A stretch of 64,000 nucleotides of DNA from Desmodesmus armatus (lineage: Eukaryota; Chlorophyta; Chlorophyceae; Sphaeropleales; Scenedesmaceae): the NCBI GenBank assembly GCA_007449985.2, contig VIIQ02000698.1, positions 379,501 through 443,500 on the forward strand, read 5' to 3'. This document shows positions 46,313 through 58,607 of the stretch, piece after piece. Numbering within the stretch: the stretch's first letter is position 1; each line of letters starts with the position of its first letter. Made by a program: the position numbers and the translations under genes. The notes beneath the pieces are model-generated. The model had not been told where the DNA came from and did not search any database. It saw nothing but the letters and a program-made list of their open reading frames with translations.

Positions 46313-49300
46313 ATGCATCAGAAGTCTCCCATGCATCGCCTGTCAGGGTCTGCTGTCTGCAGTGCACCAGCCAGGCTACTGAGGCACACACCCCTGCAAA
46401 AATTTGCATGCAGCAGGCACTGGAACTCAACAGCAACAGCTACTAGAGCGCTGGTGACGCGGGCAGGCACAGAGAGGATGGGCAGCCATGGCAGCGCAGA
46501 AGAATCTGACTATGACTATGACGTGTTTGTGATTGGTGGTGGCAGTGGTGGTGTTCGAGCTGCAAGGACAGCAGCAAGCCAGGGTGGGTCCTGCCCCGCT
46601 GAACTCAGGGTGCAAGTGTCTGTGCTACAACCCGCCAGCAGCAACTGCCCATAACTTGAGAGGCATCAGCATCAGCCTTGCCTCACATGTGCACACAGGC
46701 CAACCACTTACCATGAGCGGGCCGCACACCGAGCAGATCAACAGAATGTCTGCCTTCAAAACGCTCAAGAACAGTGGTCACGTGTATGGGAACGCAGGTG
46801 CCAAGGTAGCATTGGCAGAGCTGCCCCTTGGCTTCTTGGCTGGGCCTGACAAGGGTGGCGTGGGTGGCACCTGTGTGCTGAGGGGCTGTGTGCCCAAGAA
46901 GCTCATGCTGTATGCCTCTGAGTTTGCGACTGAGGCACAAGCCAGCAAGGGATTTGGGTGAGCCTAGGCCTGTTGTCTGGTGACATGGTGTGGGTACCGG
47001 TCTAGCTCACAACACATGTGGGCTACCTTGTGCAGTCACAGCACCACGCAAAGAGGCAGCCACCCCTGCAACAGGTTCAACCTAGGCTACTATTGTTGCA
47101 TTGTCAAACACCTAGGGATCAGTGTCAGTGGCATCCGATGCCACTGTGACAATTTCCATGTATCATACCTGCAATGGCTGATCCCTGCCCAGGTGGAAGG
47201 ATGTATCTGCTGGCCGTCTGGACTGGGATGCCTTCCTGGAGGCCAAGCGGCAGGAGCTGAAGAGGCTCAACAAGATCTACAGGGACAACCTGCAAAAGTG
47301 GGTGGACTGCAGCACACACATGCCACACTAGCAGTGCTAGCTCTGCAGCGCTGCACAGCAGGCTGCCCACCGTGGCACAGTTGTCAAGACTGCTTGCAAG
47401 AAAACAGCCAGTACAGTCTGCTGCTTACCCTGCGAGGGCACTGTGCTCTGACAGTGCAGAGGCCGGCAGCTTGCCTGTATTCCACAGACAGGTTGCCGTA
47501 TTGGTGCACACTCCATCAAGCTGCTATAGCACCCTTAGGGCCTGCTCACCCACAAGGTAGTTGACTGTGTCCTTCATGTGCCCATGTGCTGCCCTTGGTG
47601 CTGCTGTGCAGGTCAGGGGCAGAGCTGCTGGAGGGCCGTGCCACGGTGGTGGGCAAGAATGAGGTGCAGTTGGACGGCAGCGACGAGATCATAAGGGTGG
47701 GTGGCATCCGGGACCAGCATGCAGCTGCTGCTGAGGTTCTGCCAGCATCTTTTGTTGATTTACCTTTATCAGGCCGCCTGGGCTGTGGGCTCACTGCACG
47801 GGCTCACTAGTGAGCACTGAGTGATTGACTGCCAGCTCCTAGCTTGTTGGACACACTAGATGGCATCAGGGCGCACATAGGCCCAGTGCCACTGTCTTAC
47901 AAGCACATGTGCTGTACAGCCTGCACGAGCCCAGCTGGCGACTTGCCAACTCAACCTCAGGCTGGACAAGTAGCCAGCAAACAGTGATTGATCACGCCAC
48001 TGACAGCAGGCCGCTGCTTGCAACCTGTGCAGGCCAAGAATATCGTCATTGCAACAGGCGGCCAAGCCAGCCGCATCCCCATACCAGGCGCTGAGCATGC
48101 CATTATCAGCGACGAGGTGAGCTGGGTGTGCTCCACACTGCTGGGTGCAGCACAAGTCACTTGGTCGCCCTCCTGACTGCTTGGATTGGCAGCTAATGAC
48201 AGTGTCACTGACAGCATCAGTGTTGATTTAGGCTCACCGAGTGTGTCCTCTGCTGTGTTCCAGGTTCTTGAGTTGACGGAGCTTCCCAAGGTGGTCACCC
48301 TGATTGGGGGAGGCTACATTGGCATGGAGTTTGCTGGCATGTTTGCACGCCTGGGCTGTGAGGTGCATGTGGTCGCCAGGCAGGCGCTGCCCCTGGCACC
48401 CAGGTTTGACACAGAGGTAAGCACAAGCCACAGTGTGTTGGAGCCCTGCTGAGCAGAAACCATGGCGCCACTAGTAGTGGCGCTTGTGGTCATTGCGGTA
48501 GTGCAGAGTCATTAGCATTGTGCGGCCTGATAGGCAACCAAAGCACACACTGCTCGGCTTGAGGTGTTTGGTGGACAATAAGGAGGGCGGCAGGTTTTGG
48601 CTGGCCACGCTCAGCTCAAATTTGGACAACAGCGGTGGTTGCAACATGCAAGCAGAAATGACTCTTGGGAAGCGCCTGCAGGCAGCTGCTTGTTCATCAA
48701 ACTATGCCAGGTACTAGTACTACTAGTAGTTGTGCAACCATCTGAGTGTTCAAAGGGTCTCGACAATTGCTGCTGGCTTCCTCCCGTGCAGGTGTGCAAG
48801 TTCTTCATGGAGCAATGCACGGCAGCCTCCGGCATTCACATGCACATGAACACAAACCCAACAGACATCGTCAAGGAGGAGGATGGAACACTAACTGTCA
48901 AGCTCGAACCCGCCAACAAGGACAAGGAAGCTGCTGACAGCACTGCCAGCAAGACAGAAATCCGGGGCAATGGGACAGTAGTCCTTGCAGTTGGCCGTGC
49001 TGGCAAGACAAAGGGCCTTGGGCTTGAAGATATCGGGTTGGAGATGGGGCCGAAAGGCAGCGTCAAGGTCGACGAATACTCGCGCACAAACATCCACAGC
49101 ATCTGGGCGGTTGGAGATGTGACGTCACGTATTGCCTTGACCCCGGTGGCCATCATGGAGGGTCAGGCAGTTGGCAACAGCATTACCACAGGGGAGCTGA
49201 CAGCACCTGAGTATGAGGCTGTGCCAAGTGCCTGCTTCAGCTGGCCGTTTGTTGCCACAGTGGTGAGTGTGTTGGTGCTGAGGCCACATCTGCTGCCGTG

Positions 49301-50641
49301 CCCAAGCGTCATTTTTGAATATGGTGAAAGGCCGCTTTTGCAGGTACTTGACCCATGCACATGTGCGTTTGTATGGTAGCTTACCAGCAGCTGTCACAGC
49401 TGCTGACGGTCAGCACCAACCGGATGTCAGATGGCTTTTTCGCTGGCAGCATTGTCTAGCGAGTGGTGAGAACTTGTGCTGCCTGGCTCAGTGCACAGTG
49501 AAGTATCACTGAGTCAGCGAGGCTGGCTCCAATGCCTGCAGGCTGCACCAGCACACTCACTGCTCAGCGCAGTGCAGTCCAGCAGCGCCAGAGTATCTGC
49601 CACAGTCTGCTGTCAGTCAAACACTGCTAGTTGCAAGCCCGATTCGCAAATTGTTGGCACCCATACTGTGACGGTTGTGCTGCTCTTGCAGGGGCTCACA
49701 GAGCAGCAGGTAGAGCAGCAAGGCTTGCATGCCGAGGTGTACACTGCCACCTTCACCCCACTGAAGGCCCGGATGGCAGGCCGGGCAGAGGGTGCTGTCA
49801 TGCAGCAGGGGTTTGTCAAGATGCTGGTGGAGTTTGGCAGTGGGAAGGTGCTGGGGCTGCACATGGTCGGAGAAGATGCACCAGAAATCGTGCAGGTGGG
49901 TCTGCTGATTCTGCCATAACCTTGTGACCTTGCAGGTTGTGTTTCCGGCGGGTGGTTACCATGGCTTGTTTACGTTTGCCGGCGTGGAGGGTGCAGTCTG
50001 CAGTGTCTGGCAGTCATTCACTGGGGCCAGCCTGACCGTATGTTTCGCAAGTGCTCAAAACAGCTCTTGCTGGTCAGCCAATGCTCATGGCCATCCGGTG
50101 GACACCCAGCACAGACACTTTGCGCTCACTAGCGTTCTGTGCAGTCAGAGAGGACCCAGTTTTGGCACAAACGTCTGCTGTCTGCGGCCCCGATGCTACT
50201 GAGCTGCATGTGTGCTTGCTGCCAGTCACCCCCCCTCCTGAAGGTCCCTTCTGGGACCTTACTCTGGCTGTCCTGATGTGCCTTGCGTCCAGCACACGTA
50301 GAGAGCAGTTACGAGCAACCAGGTTTTTATAGCATGGATATAGACCAATCATTTTAGGAAATGTGAAGGCGCAACGAGGCGCTCTTCTGGGAGCAGTGCT
50401 GCCAGCAATGACGTTGGGCTGCATGATAGGCAACCCTGTACATGTGTGCATGCTTGTTATTCTTGCGATGTCGGCCATGCTGTCTCGCTTTTGCTGTGTG
50501 TCACTGCAGGGCTTCTCCTTGGCAGTGAAGCTGGGACTGACAAAGCAGCAAGTGGACAGCCTGGTAGGCATCCATCCAACATCAGCAGAAGAGGTGCTGG
50601 GGCTTAAGGGCCCTGACAGGGTCGTAGGGCCTTCGGAGTAG
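46313..50641 (+). CDS. GR: Glutathione reductase, probably plastid-targeted
   Basis: It reduces glutathione disulfide with NADPH. Nine exons join in phase to 554 residues: 46313-46583, 46798-46957, 47193-47297, 47612-47696, 48033-48116, 48264-48416, 48792-49262, 49692-49895 and 50510-50641. The first 65 or so residues, rich in Ser, Arg and Ala, look like a transit peptide. Next come the FAD motif ([12 protein letters not shown]), the redox disulfide [14 protein letters not shown] (Cys near 116 and 121), the NADPH motif [14 protein letters not shown] (about 250), the second FAD segment [18 protein letters not shown] and the C-terminal catalytic GIHPTSAEE (His about 533). The charged insert between NADPH and FAD segments ([16 protein letters not shown]) is longer than I expect. 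The second Arg of the NADPH-binding RxxxLR motif is displaced ([11 protein letters not shown]). The start could also be the ATG at 46331. Confidence 0.95.
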
Positions 50642-51072
50642 ACGCTGTTTCTCTTAGGAAAAACGCTGTTGGTGGGGCCATGCCATACACCCACAGACAA
50701 TTGGGCCCCAATCATTGGACTGCAGCCCAGCTGTCAATGTGCTTGTACCTGCCGTGTAGTGCTTTGAGGATCTTACTTGTATATATATATATATATATAT
50801 ATTCTGGATCAAGTACGCTCAGTAATAGTTGAGGCGTGATCGAACGCATGGCGGTCGGGTCACCTGAAGGGCCATCTGTCACTTGCATGAACATGTTGTG
50901 CAATCTCGCCAATACAAGCATGCCGTGGCAGCCAAATCGTCTCTTATACACGTTGGACTTACAAGTACTCGCCCGTCGACTCTGTTGCAGCACTCTCGAT
51001 GGTCCTTGGTTTTCGGGTGCTTCCGGTGTACCAGCTGTGATGGCGATCGTCGCATGCAGTTGATCAAGCAAA
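50642..51072. other. Intergenic stretch with (AT)11 tract
   Basis: These 431 bases separate glutathione reductase from the downstream hydrolase on the same strand. They contain an (AT)11 microsatellite at about 50780-50802. No exon was recognised. Confidence 0.6.
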
Positions 51073-54000
51073 ATGTCGGAGACCAGTCGTTTTAGCAAAG
51101 CTGCCCTCAGCGAGCAGCAACAGCGTCTCAGATGTGACATCAGCAGCAGCAGAATGGGGCCCAAAGAAGGGAAAGGCCACCGCGTGCTTGGAGCTGTCAC
51201 ACTAGTTCTGGCTGCAGGACTGCTATTCCTCATTCTACTCTCCAGCCTGGTGCCTCTGTTGTTGGCCTGGTGCGTAGTGGAGGTCCTGTATTGGATGCTG
51301 GTCACCTGCCCCACAGCAAAGCAGCTAGATGCCCAGCCTGCAGACGGACACTGGCCAGCAGCAGCTGAAAAAGTCGACCTCACATCATTCAACCGCTTTC
51401 TGAAGGTGAGTGTGTATCTATCTAAATACAGCCCCGCTGTTGCAGAGTCGGTGCAGAGTCACCATGATCACGCCTGTCACTACGCCTGCCAACGCGCACA
51501 GCCTGTCGCTCTGGTGACTGCAGCACTGTCGGCGACAGGTGGCCCTGCATTTGTCACCTGTGTTGCTAAGGGTTCGGCAGCCCCCAATAGCAGCCAGAGA
51601 ATGCTCATGCCTTTCAACATGCATAGTTTGTCTGGACGAAATTCCTTTGTTGACTGCAGTACTGTCGGGAGGCCCCGGGGCGGGTGGACTACCAAAAGTA
51701 CCTGACAGGCTGGTTCCTGGGAGCAGACATCAACAGCATCAAGCGGGGAAACATAGAGGAGTTTGCAGCATACGGCTTCTGCTACAAATCCAGGTGGGGC
51801 TAAGTGCCCTCTGGCCCAGGGCCCCTCAGGGGCCTGCCCCGTTGGCACTATATGAGCAAGGCCCTTGCACTCCCATCCTGACAGCAGGAGGCAGTATTGA
51901 GGGCATATCGTTGGGTTGCAAGCAGCTTACCCTGCTTCTGGCTCAGCAGCAAGCTTATGATAGCCCGGGCCCGCACATGATTGTACTTGCAAGTAGCTGA
52001 GCCAGACAGGTGTCCAGCAGCGAATTGAGCCTAACCCTGTCTGCAAGCATCTCAGCCAGTTGGAGATGAATTTAACTAGCTATAGCTGGGTCAGATGCAG
52101 CCGGGATGGCAGTACGAGGGTGAAGGCAACTCACACAGTATTGTGACAACAGCACAGCGATTGCATTTCACATACGCTGGCCTGGCATGTACTCACAATC
52201 GAACTGGTTTGCTGGTGCTCACTTGCTTGTGCCTGATGTGCCACATGCTGGTGTTACACAGAGAGCAGCTGGCGGCTGAGGGGCATGGGGATCTGCCTGC
52301 ACAAATGACCCGCCAGCTGGAGGAGATCTGGGACATCGAGTGCCCACCAGGTGACTGCGGAATTCCATTCGAAATGGCATGTCTTGTTTGAGATGTGACT
52401 TCTTTCCGACTTTATATTCACTCACGAGCTTATGTAGAAATGCAGGTGTGAGCCAGCCAACAAACAGTGCTGCAGGCCTGCTGGTTCCTCCTTTTGGCCT
52501 CTTTTGCACAATCCTATGTACTGTCCATGCACCCGCTGCTTTCTATGACCAGCACTTACATCAGCTGCTAGCTCAACCGCCCCTCTCTCCCTCCGCCTCT
52601 CTGTCTGCCTTGGTGCCGCACAGGCTACAATCCAGACATAAAGTTCATGGCCCACCTTTGGGAGCCCCTCAATGGTAGCTACAGGCCCTTGGCCTTCTAC
52701 CTGGTAGTTGAGCTGGTGGCGTACTGCAGTAGGCAGTACCTGGACTACAAAGGCTTCCAGCAGCACCGCCATGCGTAAGTAAACCCATGACTGCTGGGCC
52801 AGCAGCCGTGACAGAATAAAGGTCATCTTGCATGTAATGCTGTGCATGAGTGACACATGACGTGCAGCCAGCGTTAGCAGGATCATATGGGTGTCTTAAT
52901 GTGTGTGTTGGTGCACCCCCAACATCCCATGTTGTTCATCTTGTTGAACGAGTGCATGAGGTGTGCCTGCAGTACACAACCTTGAGTCAGCTAGGGCATT
53001 GAGCACGCTTCCAGCCCAGCTGTGTCTGCAGCGCACGCCAAGCTGCAACTGTCACTTGGTGGTGTTGCTGTTGCAGGAGCATCGACTACCACACTCTGTA
53101 TTTGTGCTGACACATGACATGCAGCCAGCCCGTGCATCTTGGCAGGACCACATGTGTGTACACACATGCATCTTTGTGTGTTTATGGCCCCCTGTGTTGC
53201 TGTTGCAGGGGCCTTGACTATTACACCCTGGACCTCCAGCTTCCCTCCAAAACACCACAGCAGCAGAACGGCAGCACTGCCGGCACCAAGCCTAGCACAG
53301 CAGCAGCCGCACCACCACCAGCACAAGCAGGGTCAGACACAGCCGCAGCGCTGCAAAGCCTGCCAACCAATGCTCCCACCATGCAGAGACAGGGCAGCCC
53401 TGCCTCCCAAGACCCCAGCTTGCCGCCTCTGTCACCGTCCACGGCAGTAACAGCAGAAGCAGTTGCTGACGGCAGCCCACAGCAACAGCTGCAGCAGCTA
53501 CAGCCCATTCAGGAGCAACCAACAAGCCTACACCAGCACGTCCGAGGCTTGAGCCAGGGCGAGCAGCTTAGCAGCAGCAGCTGCAACAGCATTCTGCATG
53601 CACGGCCTTCGGGGCACTCGTCTACTGTTTTCAGCGTATCAGAGGTCTCAGAGACAGACCTCGCCCTGTTTGAGTCTCCGTTTGCTTTATCAGCTGCAAG
53701 CCCGGAGATAGCAGCAGCGGTTGCAGCAGGTGTTATCTCAGAGATTCCAGAGGAGGTCAACGCAAAAGCAGCGGCAAAGAAAGCAGCAGCAGATGCTGGC
53801 AGCTGCAAGAAGACAAAGTCTTTGCCGGCCACAGCAGCAGCGGCAGCGGCGGCTGAAGCAGATGCCAGGCAGCAGCGTCAGCAGCAGCTCCAGCAACGGG
53901 CGTCTTGCTCTGTACTGCAGCGCAGACTTACAGGCAAGAGCAGCACAGTCCCGCCTCAGAAGATGAAGCCTTTGCAGGTGAGGTCCTCGCCTTTTGCTAT

Positions 54001-57000
54001 TTTTTTATTATCTTGTCGGTAGTTTCTGTGGTTTTCCTTTTTTTTAACGCATTAGAACAAGCTGGCAGTACAGCATGGGGCCTTTTCATTACTGATGGTG
54101 CTGCGTTGTGTTGCATAGGGTGTTGGTGCTGCAGATGTGTTGCATAGGCCTCCAGGCCTGGGCTGTTGCCACTGCTACATGATTGGCGAGTGCGCTTGTT
54201 CGCTGTAGCTGACAACTCCCTTGATTGGCCCAGCGCCATCTCAGTGGCCACTTGCAGGACCAAGACCCCCAAGCAACAAAGCATAAAACAAATTCGAATT
54301 CATCCCACTTGACATCACCATTGCATTTGCAGGCTGCGCTGTCCCAGGCTCTCTCAGAGGCTGGTGTGCTGGAGGCTGGTGTACCTGTGGTGTTCCTGCA
54401 CGGCATCGGAGGCCTGCCTGCATATCTGGAGCTGCTGCATTACCTGGAGGCAGAGGGCAGCCCCTTGCTGGCCGTGGAGGTCAAGAGTGTTGCGATGCGG
54501 CTGGGGTGAGCTGTGCTTCGTGTAGTTCAAACTCTGGTTGTCACAGTACTGCTGGGGAAAGGGTATGCCACTGACGGTGTGATGTAAAGTGTGCCATGCG
54601 TGCTGGCTGTGAGTCGCAGCCTGCGACCAGTAGTGCAGTCGGCACAGTAGGGGCAGTTGTCACCAGGGAGAGGCAGGGTTCTGGTGTATTGTGCATGGGC
54701 AACCAGCTGAGCTGATGTGTCCAGTAAGCTGTGCACTCTGCAGCGTACGTCTGTGCTGGGAGGACCGCAGTGGGGTTTTAGCAGTGACACAAATCTTTCC
54801 CAAGTGTGTCAGATTGTGTGCTGCTTGTTCTCTGCAGTCCTGTCTACCCTGTGAGCGATGTGGCAACCGCTGTGCTGGGGATGATGGACAAGATGGGTGT
54901 CAAGCAGGTGTGGAACGTTTGTCGCCAGCACAGCATAGCACAGCACAACACGGCATGTGTGCACCTAGTCCAGCATGCAAGGCTCCGCTTGTGCAGGTGG
55001 TGGTTAGACCTGGGACCTGGTACGGTGAAAGTTTCACAAGGTGTGTGCAATACACAGCATGTGGTATGTGAGGCTGAGTACGGCATCTGCTGAATCAAGA
55101 TGAGCGGTGTCTGACCGCTGCAATTTGCTTCTATGATGCCTTGTTGCTGCATGCAGGCCTGCTTTGTTGCACACTCATACGGTGAGCTGACAGTATCTGC
55201 AGCACTGCTGTTGGCTGTCGCCGAGCAGCTCGTGACATGTTGCGAATGCTGTGCGTCGACTCAAGCCTGCCACAATCATTTTCCACCTCTCAAACCCTTA
55301 CTTGCTTGTTGACGCTTGCGATCGGTGCGGGCCGGCGCCACGGCCTGTGCAATGTGTATCTGTCCTGCACATTGAGCTGGCCTGCTGCTGGCAGCGTACA
55401 CTCACACTCTCCAAAAACCTGTCCTTGTGTCTCGCTCTGCAGGCACATTCATTGCCAGCTACATTGCCAAGCAGCACCCGCAGCACATGCGTGGTTGTGT
55501 GCTGATCGACCCTGTGTGCTTGGGGATGTTCATGCCCAACCTCATCTACAACTTCCTGTACAAGAAGCCAGTGTGGCAAGGCTGGAGCAAGCCCCAGTAA
55601 GTGTCCCCACCTCGCCCCATCTGCCCTTTATCTGCCTTGTTTTGTGTGCATGCATGGGAGCCAAACACCCATTCCCTATATTTGCTGCGCTTGGAGTTCG
55701 TAAGCAAGTACTCTGTCTGGACACTCTGCCGGGGTACTATAGTATGCAATACTCCCCAATGCCTAGGCCTGTACCTGATGTCCTGTGTCTGCTGTATGAT
55801 TTGTGTTGCAGGCTGCTGTCGTATGTCAAGGCTGCTGTGAGGAGGTTTGTGAGCACCGAGGTTCATGTCAAGGCATCGGTGGCCCGGCGCTTCTTCTGGA
55901 CGGAACTGTGTGCTTGGCCTGAAGACCTGCCTGCAGGCAGCACCATCCTGCTGAGTGGCCAGGTAAGCCTCGTGATGCTGGGTTTAGCATTGTGACTTTG
56001 GTTTTTATGTCATAGCCTGAACAACATCATAGCATCATGAGTTGTAGTTGGAGCCAGGACGTCTCTGAGGTACTAGTATTGTGTTTGGTGTGGAGCGACA
56101 GGGTTGCCGCCATGCAGTAGTACAGCTGGGCCTGGTGTTCGTCCATTGTGTGCGGGCCAGCACAATGTGTGCGGGCCAGCATACCCAGCAGGGAGCTACT
56201 AACAGATCAGCCGCAGGCAATAATCGCAATGTGAAACAGACGCAGTAACCCTTGCACACGCATCAAGAACTCATGCACAGCTTGCAGTCAGCCCCCGCAA
56301 ACAGACAGGTGTCGGTTCCTTGCAAGAGCAGGCTGTGTGTGCTGAAGGTGCTAGGGTATGCAAGACACTTGGTTTGATGACATAGATACAATCCTACTAA
56401 CAGTCAGAAATCGTCTCGTATATGTGTTGTTTGGCTTCTGCCTGCAGGATGACCTCATGGACTCACCAGAGGTGGAGGCTATGCTCAGGACTGCACCACA
56501 CCTCAAGGTCAGTGATATGCCTAGCTGCAGTGACCCTGCCAGCACCTCCCTTTGTGTCTATCCTGTGAGTAGCCACCGCTGTACCACAGCATTACTGTAC
56601 TTGTACAAATCACGCTGACAAGGACAAAACACACCCCAGGCAGCCGATATGAGCAGGCATGCTTTCAAAACCCCCATTGTCTCATGCTTTGGAAGTGATT
56701 CGTACATCAGTACAATGGCAGTGTGCCTACCCTATCCACACAGCCGTAAGCTGCCAACGACCTCACAGCGTGCTTCTCTCAAATTGGTCGCTCCTGTCCC
56801 TTAGGTTCAATTCAACGAGATGCTGACCCATGGGGCCTTCCTACTCAACAAGGAAGTGAAGCAGGCAATTCGGCTGGAGCTCCAAGCCCTCCTTGCCACC
56901 AGCGGCAGTGCAGTCGCAGGCCTGGCACGGCAGCTATCCACCCTGGTGCACCCAGCCGCTGCTGCGGCTGTGCTGCCCGGCCGTGCATCTATCGCCGTGC

Positions 57001-57437
57001 GACAAGTGTTGCGCAAGGTGCAGAGTTTACACCCGAGCATCGGCCGAGCCGGCAGCAGCACGGGTGACGCTGTGCTGAAGGGGGCAGGAGCGGCAGGGGA
57101 CGTGGGTGGGGATGGGAGTGGAACCAAGACAAAGAAACAGCCGGCTCGGCAGGTGGCTCGGTCGTACAGCGAGGGACATGGGGTGGTGGGGCAGCAGAGC
57201 AGGGTGCTTGCTGCTGCAGCTGATGGGTCCATGGAGCCTGAGCAGCAGCAGCTGCAGCAGCAGCAGCATGGAAAGGAGCCAGTGTTGGCAGCAGGCAGTG
57301 GCTGTAAGCAGCGGCAGGGCAAGGGGCCAGTTCTGGCGGCAGATGGTCAGCATAGTGGGAAGTCGGCAGGGCAGTTGGAGACGGCGGGGGATGCAGAGTG
57401 TGATGTGGCAGCAGCTGTACCAGACCAGCAGCAGTAG
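51073..57437 (+). CDS. Membrane-anchored alpha/beta hydrolase
   Basis: A serine hydrolase of unknown substrate. Twelve exons join in phase to 913 residues: 51073-51405, 51660-51793, 52262-52350, 52624-52774, 53209-53977, 54333-54505, 54838-54907, 55157-55181, 55443-55596, 55812-55962, 56448-56507 and 56805-57437. Two hydrophobic segments near residues 37-76 should anchor it in a membrane. Exon 5 is mostly a Ser/Gln/Ala-rich disordered insert. The hydrolase fold begins near residue 493, with the oxyanion strand VPVVFLHGIGG. The nucleophile elbow is VAHSYGTF (Ser about 580), read across exons 8-9. The acid is probably Asp 684 or 685 (LLSGQDDLMD), read across exons 10-11, and the base His 712 (LTHGAFL), at the start of exon 12. 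The triad therefore looks complete. The C-terminal 170 residues are low-complexity. A lipase or acylhydrolase role is possible but not shown. Confidence 0.85.
53077..53105 (+). pseudogene. Decayed copy of the start of hydrolase exon 5
   Basis: Within hydrolase intron 4, a GTTGCTGTTGCAG acceptor at 53064-53076 is followed by codons for SIDYHTLYLC and then a stop. The true exon 5, 132 bases further on, has the same acceptor sequence and begins GLDYYTLDLQL. Flanking text is also repeated: TGACACATGAC(G/A)TGCAGCCAGC at about 52852 and 53109. This looks like an old local duplication in which one copy has lost coding capacity. Confidence 0.5.
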
Positions 57438-58607
57438 AGCTGTGGTGACGGTGCGTGGCACCACGCAGTTTTGACCCCGACCACCAGTGTGGAGGGTGAA
57501 GGACAGCAGTTTGTGTGTTTGGGGACTGCACGATTCTTGGCCAGTGCAGGATGTCAGGCAGTACTGCTAGTCTGCGGGTATGGTCTGCAGAGGCGTCTAT
57601 CACACAACAAATGAGGTGGGGTTGGGGGCACACACCCATGCGCACATTTTGCTGCTCAGTGCGCGTGTGTGGCTTGAAAGGGGTTGCAGCGTGCCCCTTG
57701 CCCCATTGTTGTGCAGTCAGCAACGGCTGTATGCCTGCATATAGGATCACAAAATCATGCGTGATACCATCATTTTGACCCTTGCCACCTTGCCAAATTT
57801 GTACTGTGTGCATGTTTGCTTTTCTGACCAGTGTGCAGTGTGATACCTTAGCAAGCCAGCATGCTGGCAATGCATTTGACTGGTTGCCTGTGTTGCTTGA
57901 CCTCAGCCTTTAGTTACCTGCCCAGGTGCTGGGGTGGCTTTTTGTCACACACTGCAAGACGGTGCAGACACACATAATTTTCATCAGCATCCCCCAGCAG
58001 CCGCAAGTGCGGACGTTTTGTTGCGATTGGTCAATGGAGGGCAGCGTATGCTGCGCGCACGGCTTGGCCTGATGTGCTTGCTGTGCGTCCTTGGCTGCAT
58101 GCAAGTATGTACAGGATTTTGTGCCTGCTGGAGCTGCAGAATATTCACAGATGTTGAGCGGGTGTTGTGACTTTGCTGTCATTCAGTTAACAGAATTTTG
58201 CGCAAGGTGGCAGAGCTACTTTGAGTGACGAACACCACCGGCAACATTGTCATGCCTGCTGCAGCTTACGTGATGGTGACGAGCCCTTGGCTTGCATTGG
58301 AGGCACGCCCCTAAAACGCAATACCTTGGGAGACCAAATGCTAGTGCAGACGGCAAGCCTTGAAGGGGTGTAGGACCGCGTTTGCGCGGTGAATACGCCG
58401 GCGCTGCGGTCGGCACAGCCTAAAGCCTGGTTCTACCCGACTGAACACAGATTGTAATGAGAAGTCGGGTACACCCCCACGAGCTAGGTTTGAGCGCGCG
58501 GCGACATGAACAAGTCCGTGCACTTGTCAATTCCCGGAGTCCGGGCCACGAAGTATGTACATTTTACAAATATGCACAAAATGCACAACATGTACGCAGC
58601 TGCATGC
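57438..58607. other. Convergent intergenic stretch
   Basis: Two genes end here facing each other. No exon, RNA gene or repeat was recognised. TTACA at 58564-58568, read as TGTAA on the minus strand, lies about 40 bases past the stop of the right-hand gene and could be its polyadenylation signal, since TGTAA is the usual one in several green algae. Confidence 0.4.

Noticed and set aside
46313..50641. Calling the disulfide reductase a dihydrolipoamide dehydrogenase or thioredoxin reductase
   Set aside because: [14 protein letters not shown] and the GIHPTSAEE end are typical of glutathione reductase, and there is no C-terminal selenocysteine or dicysteine tail.
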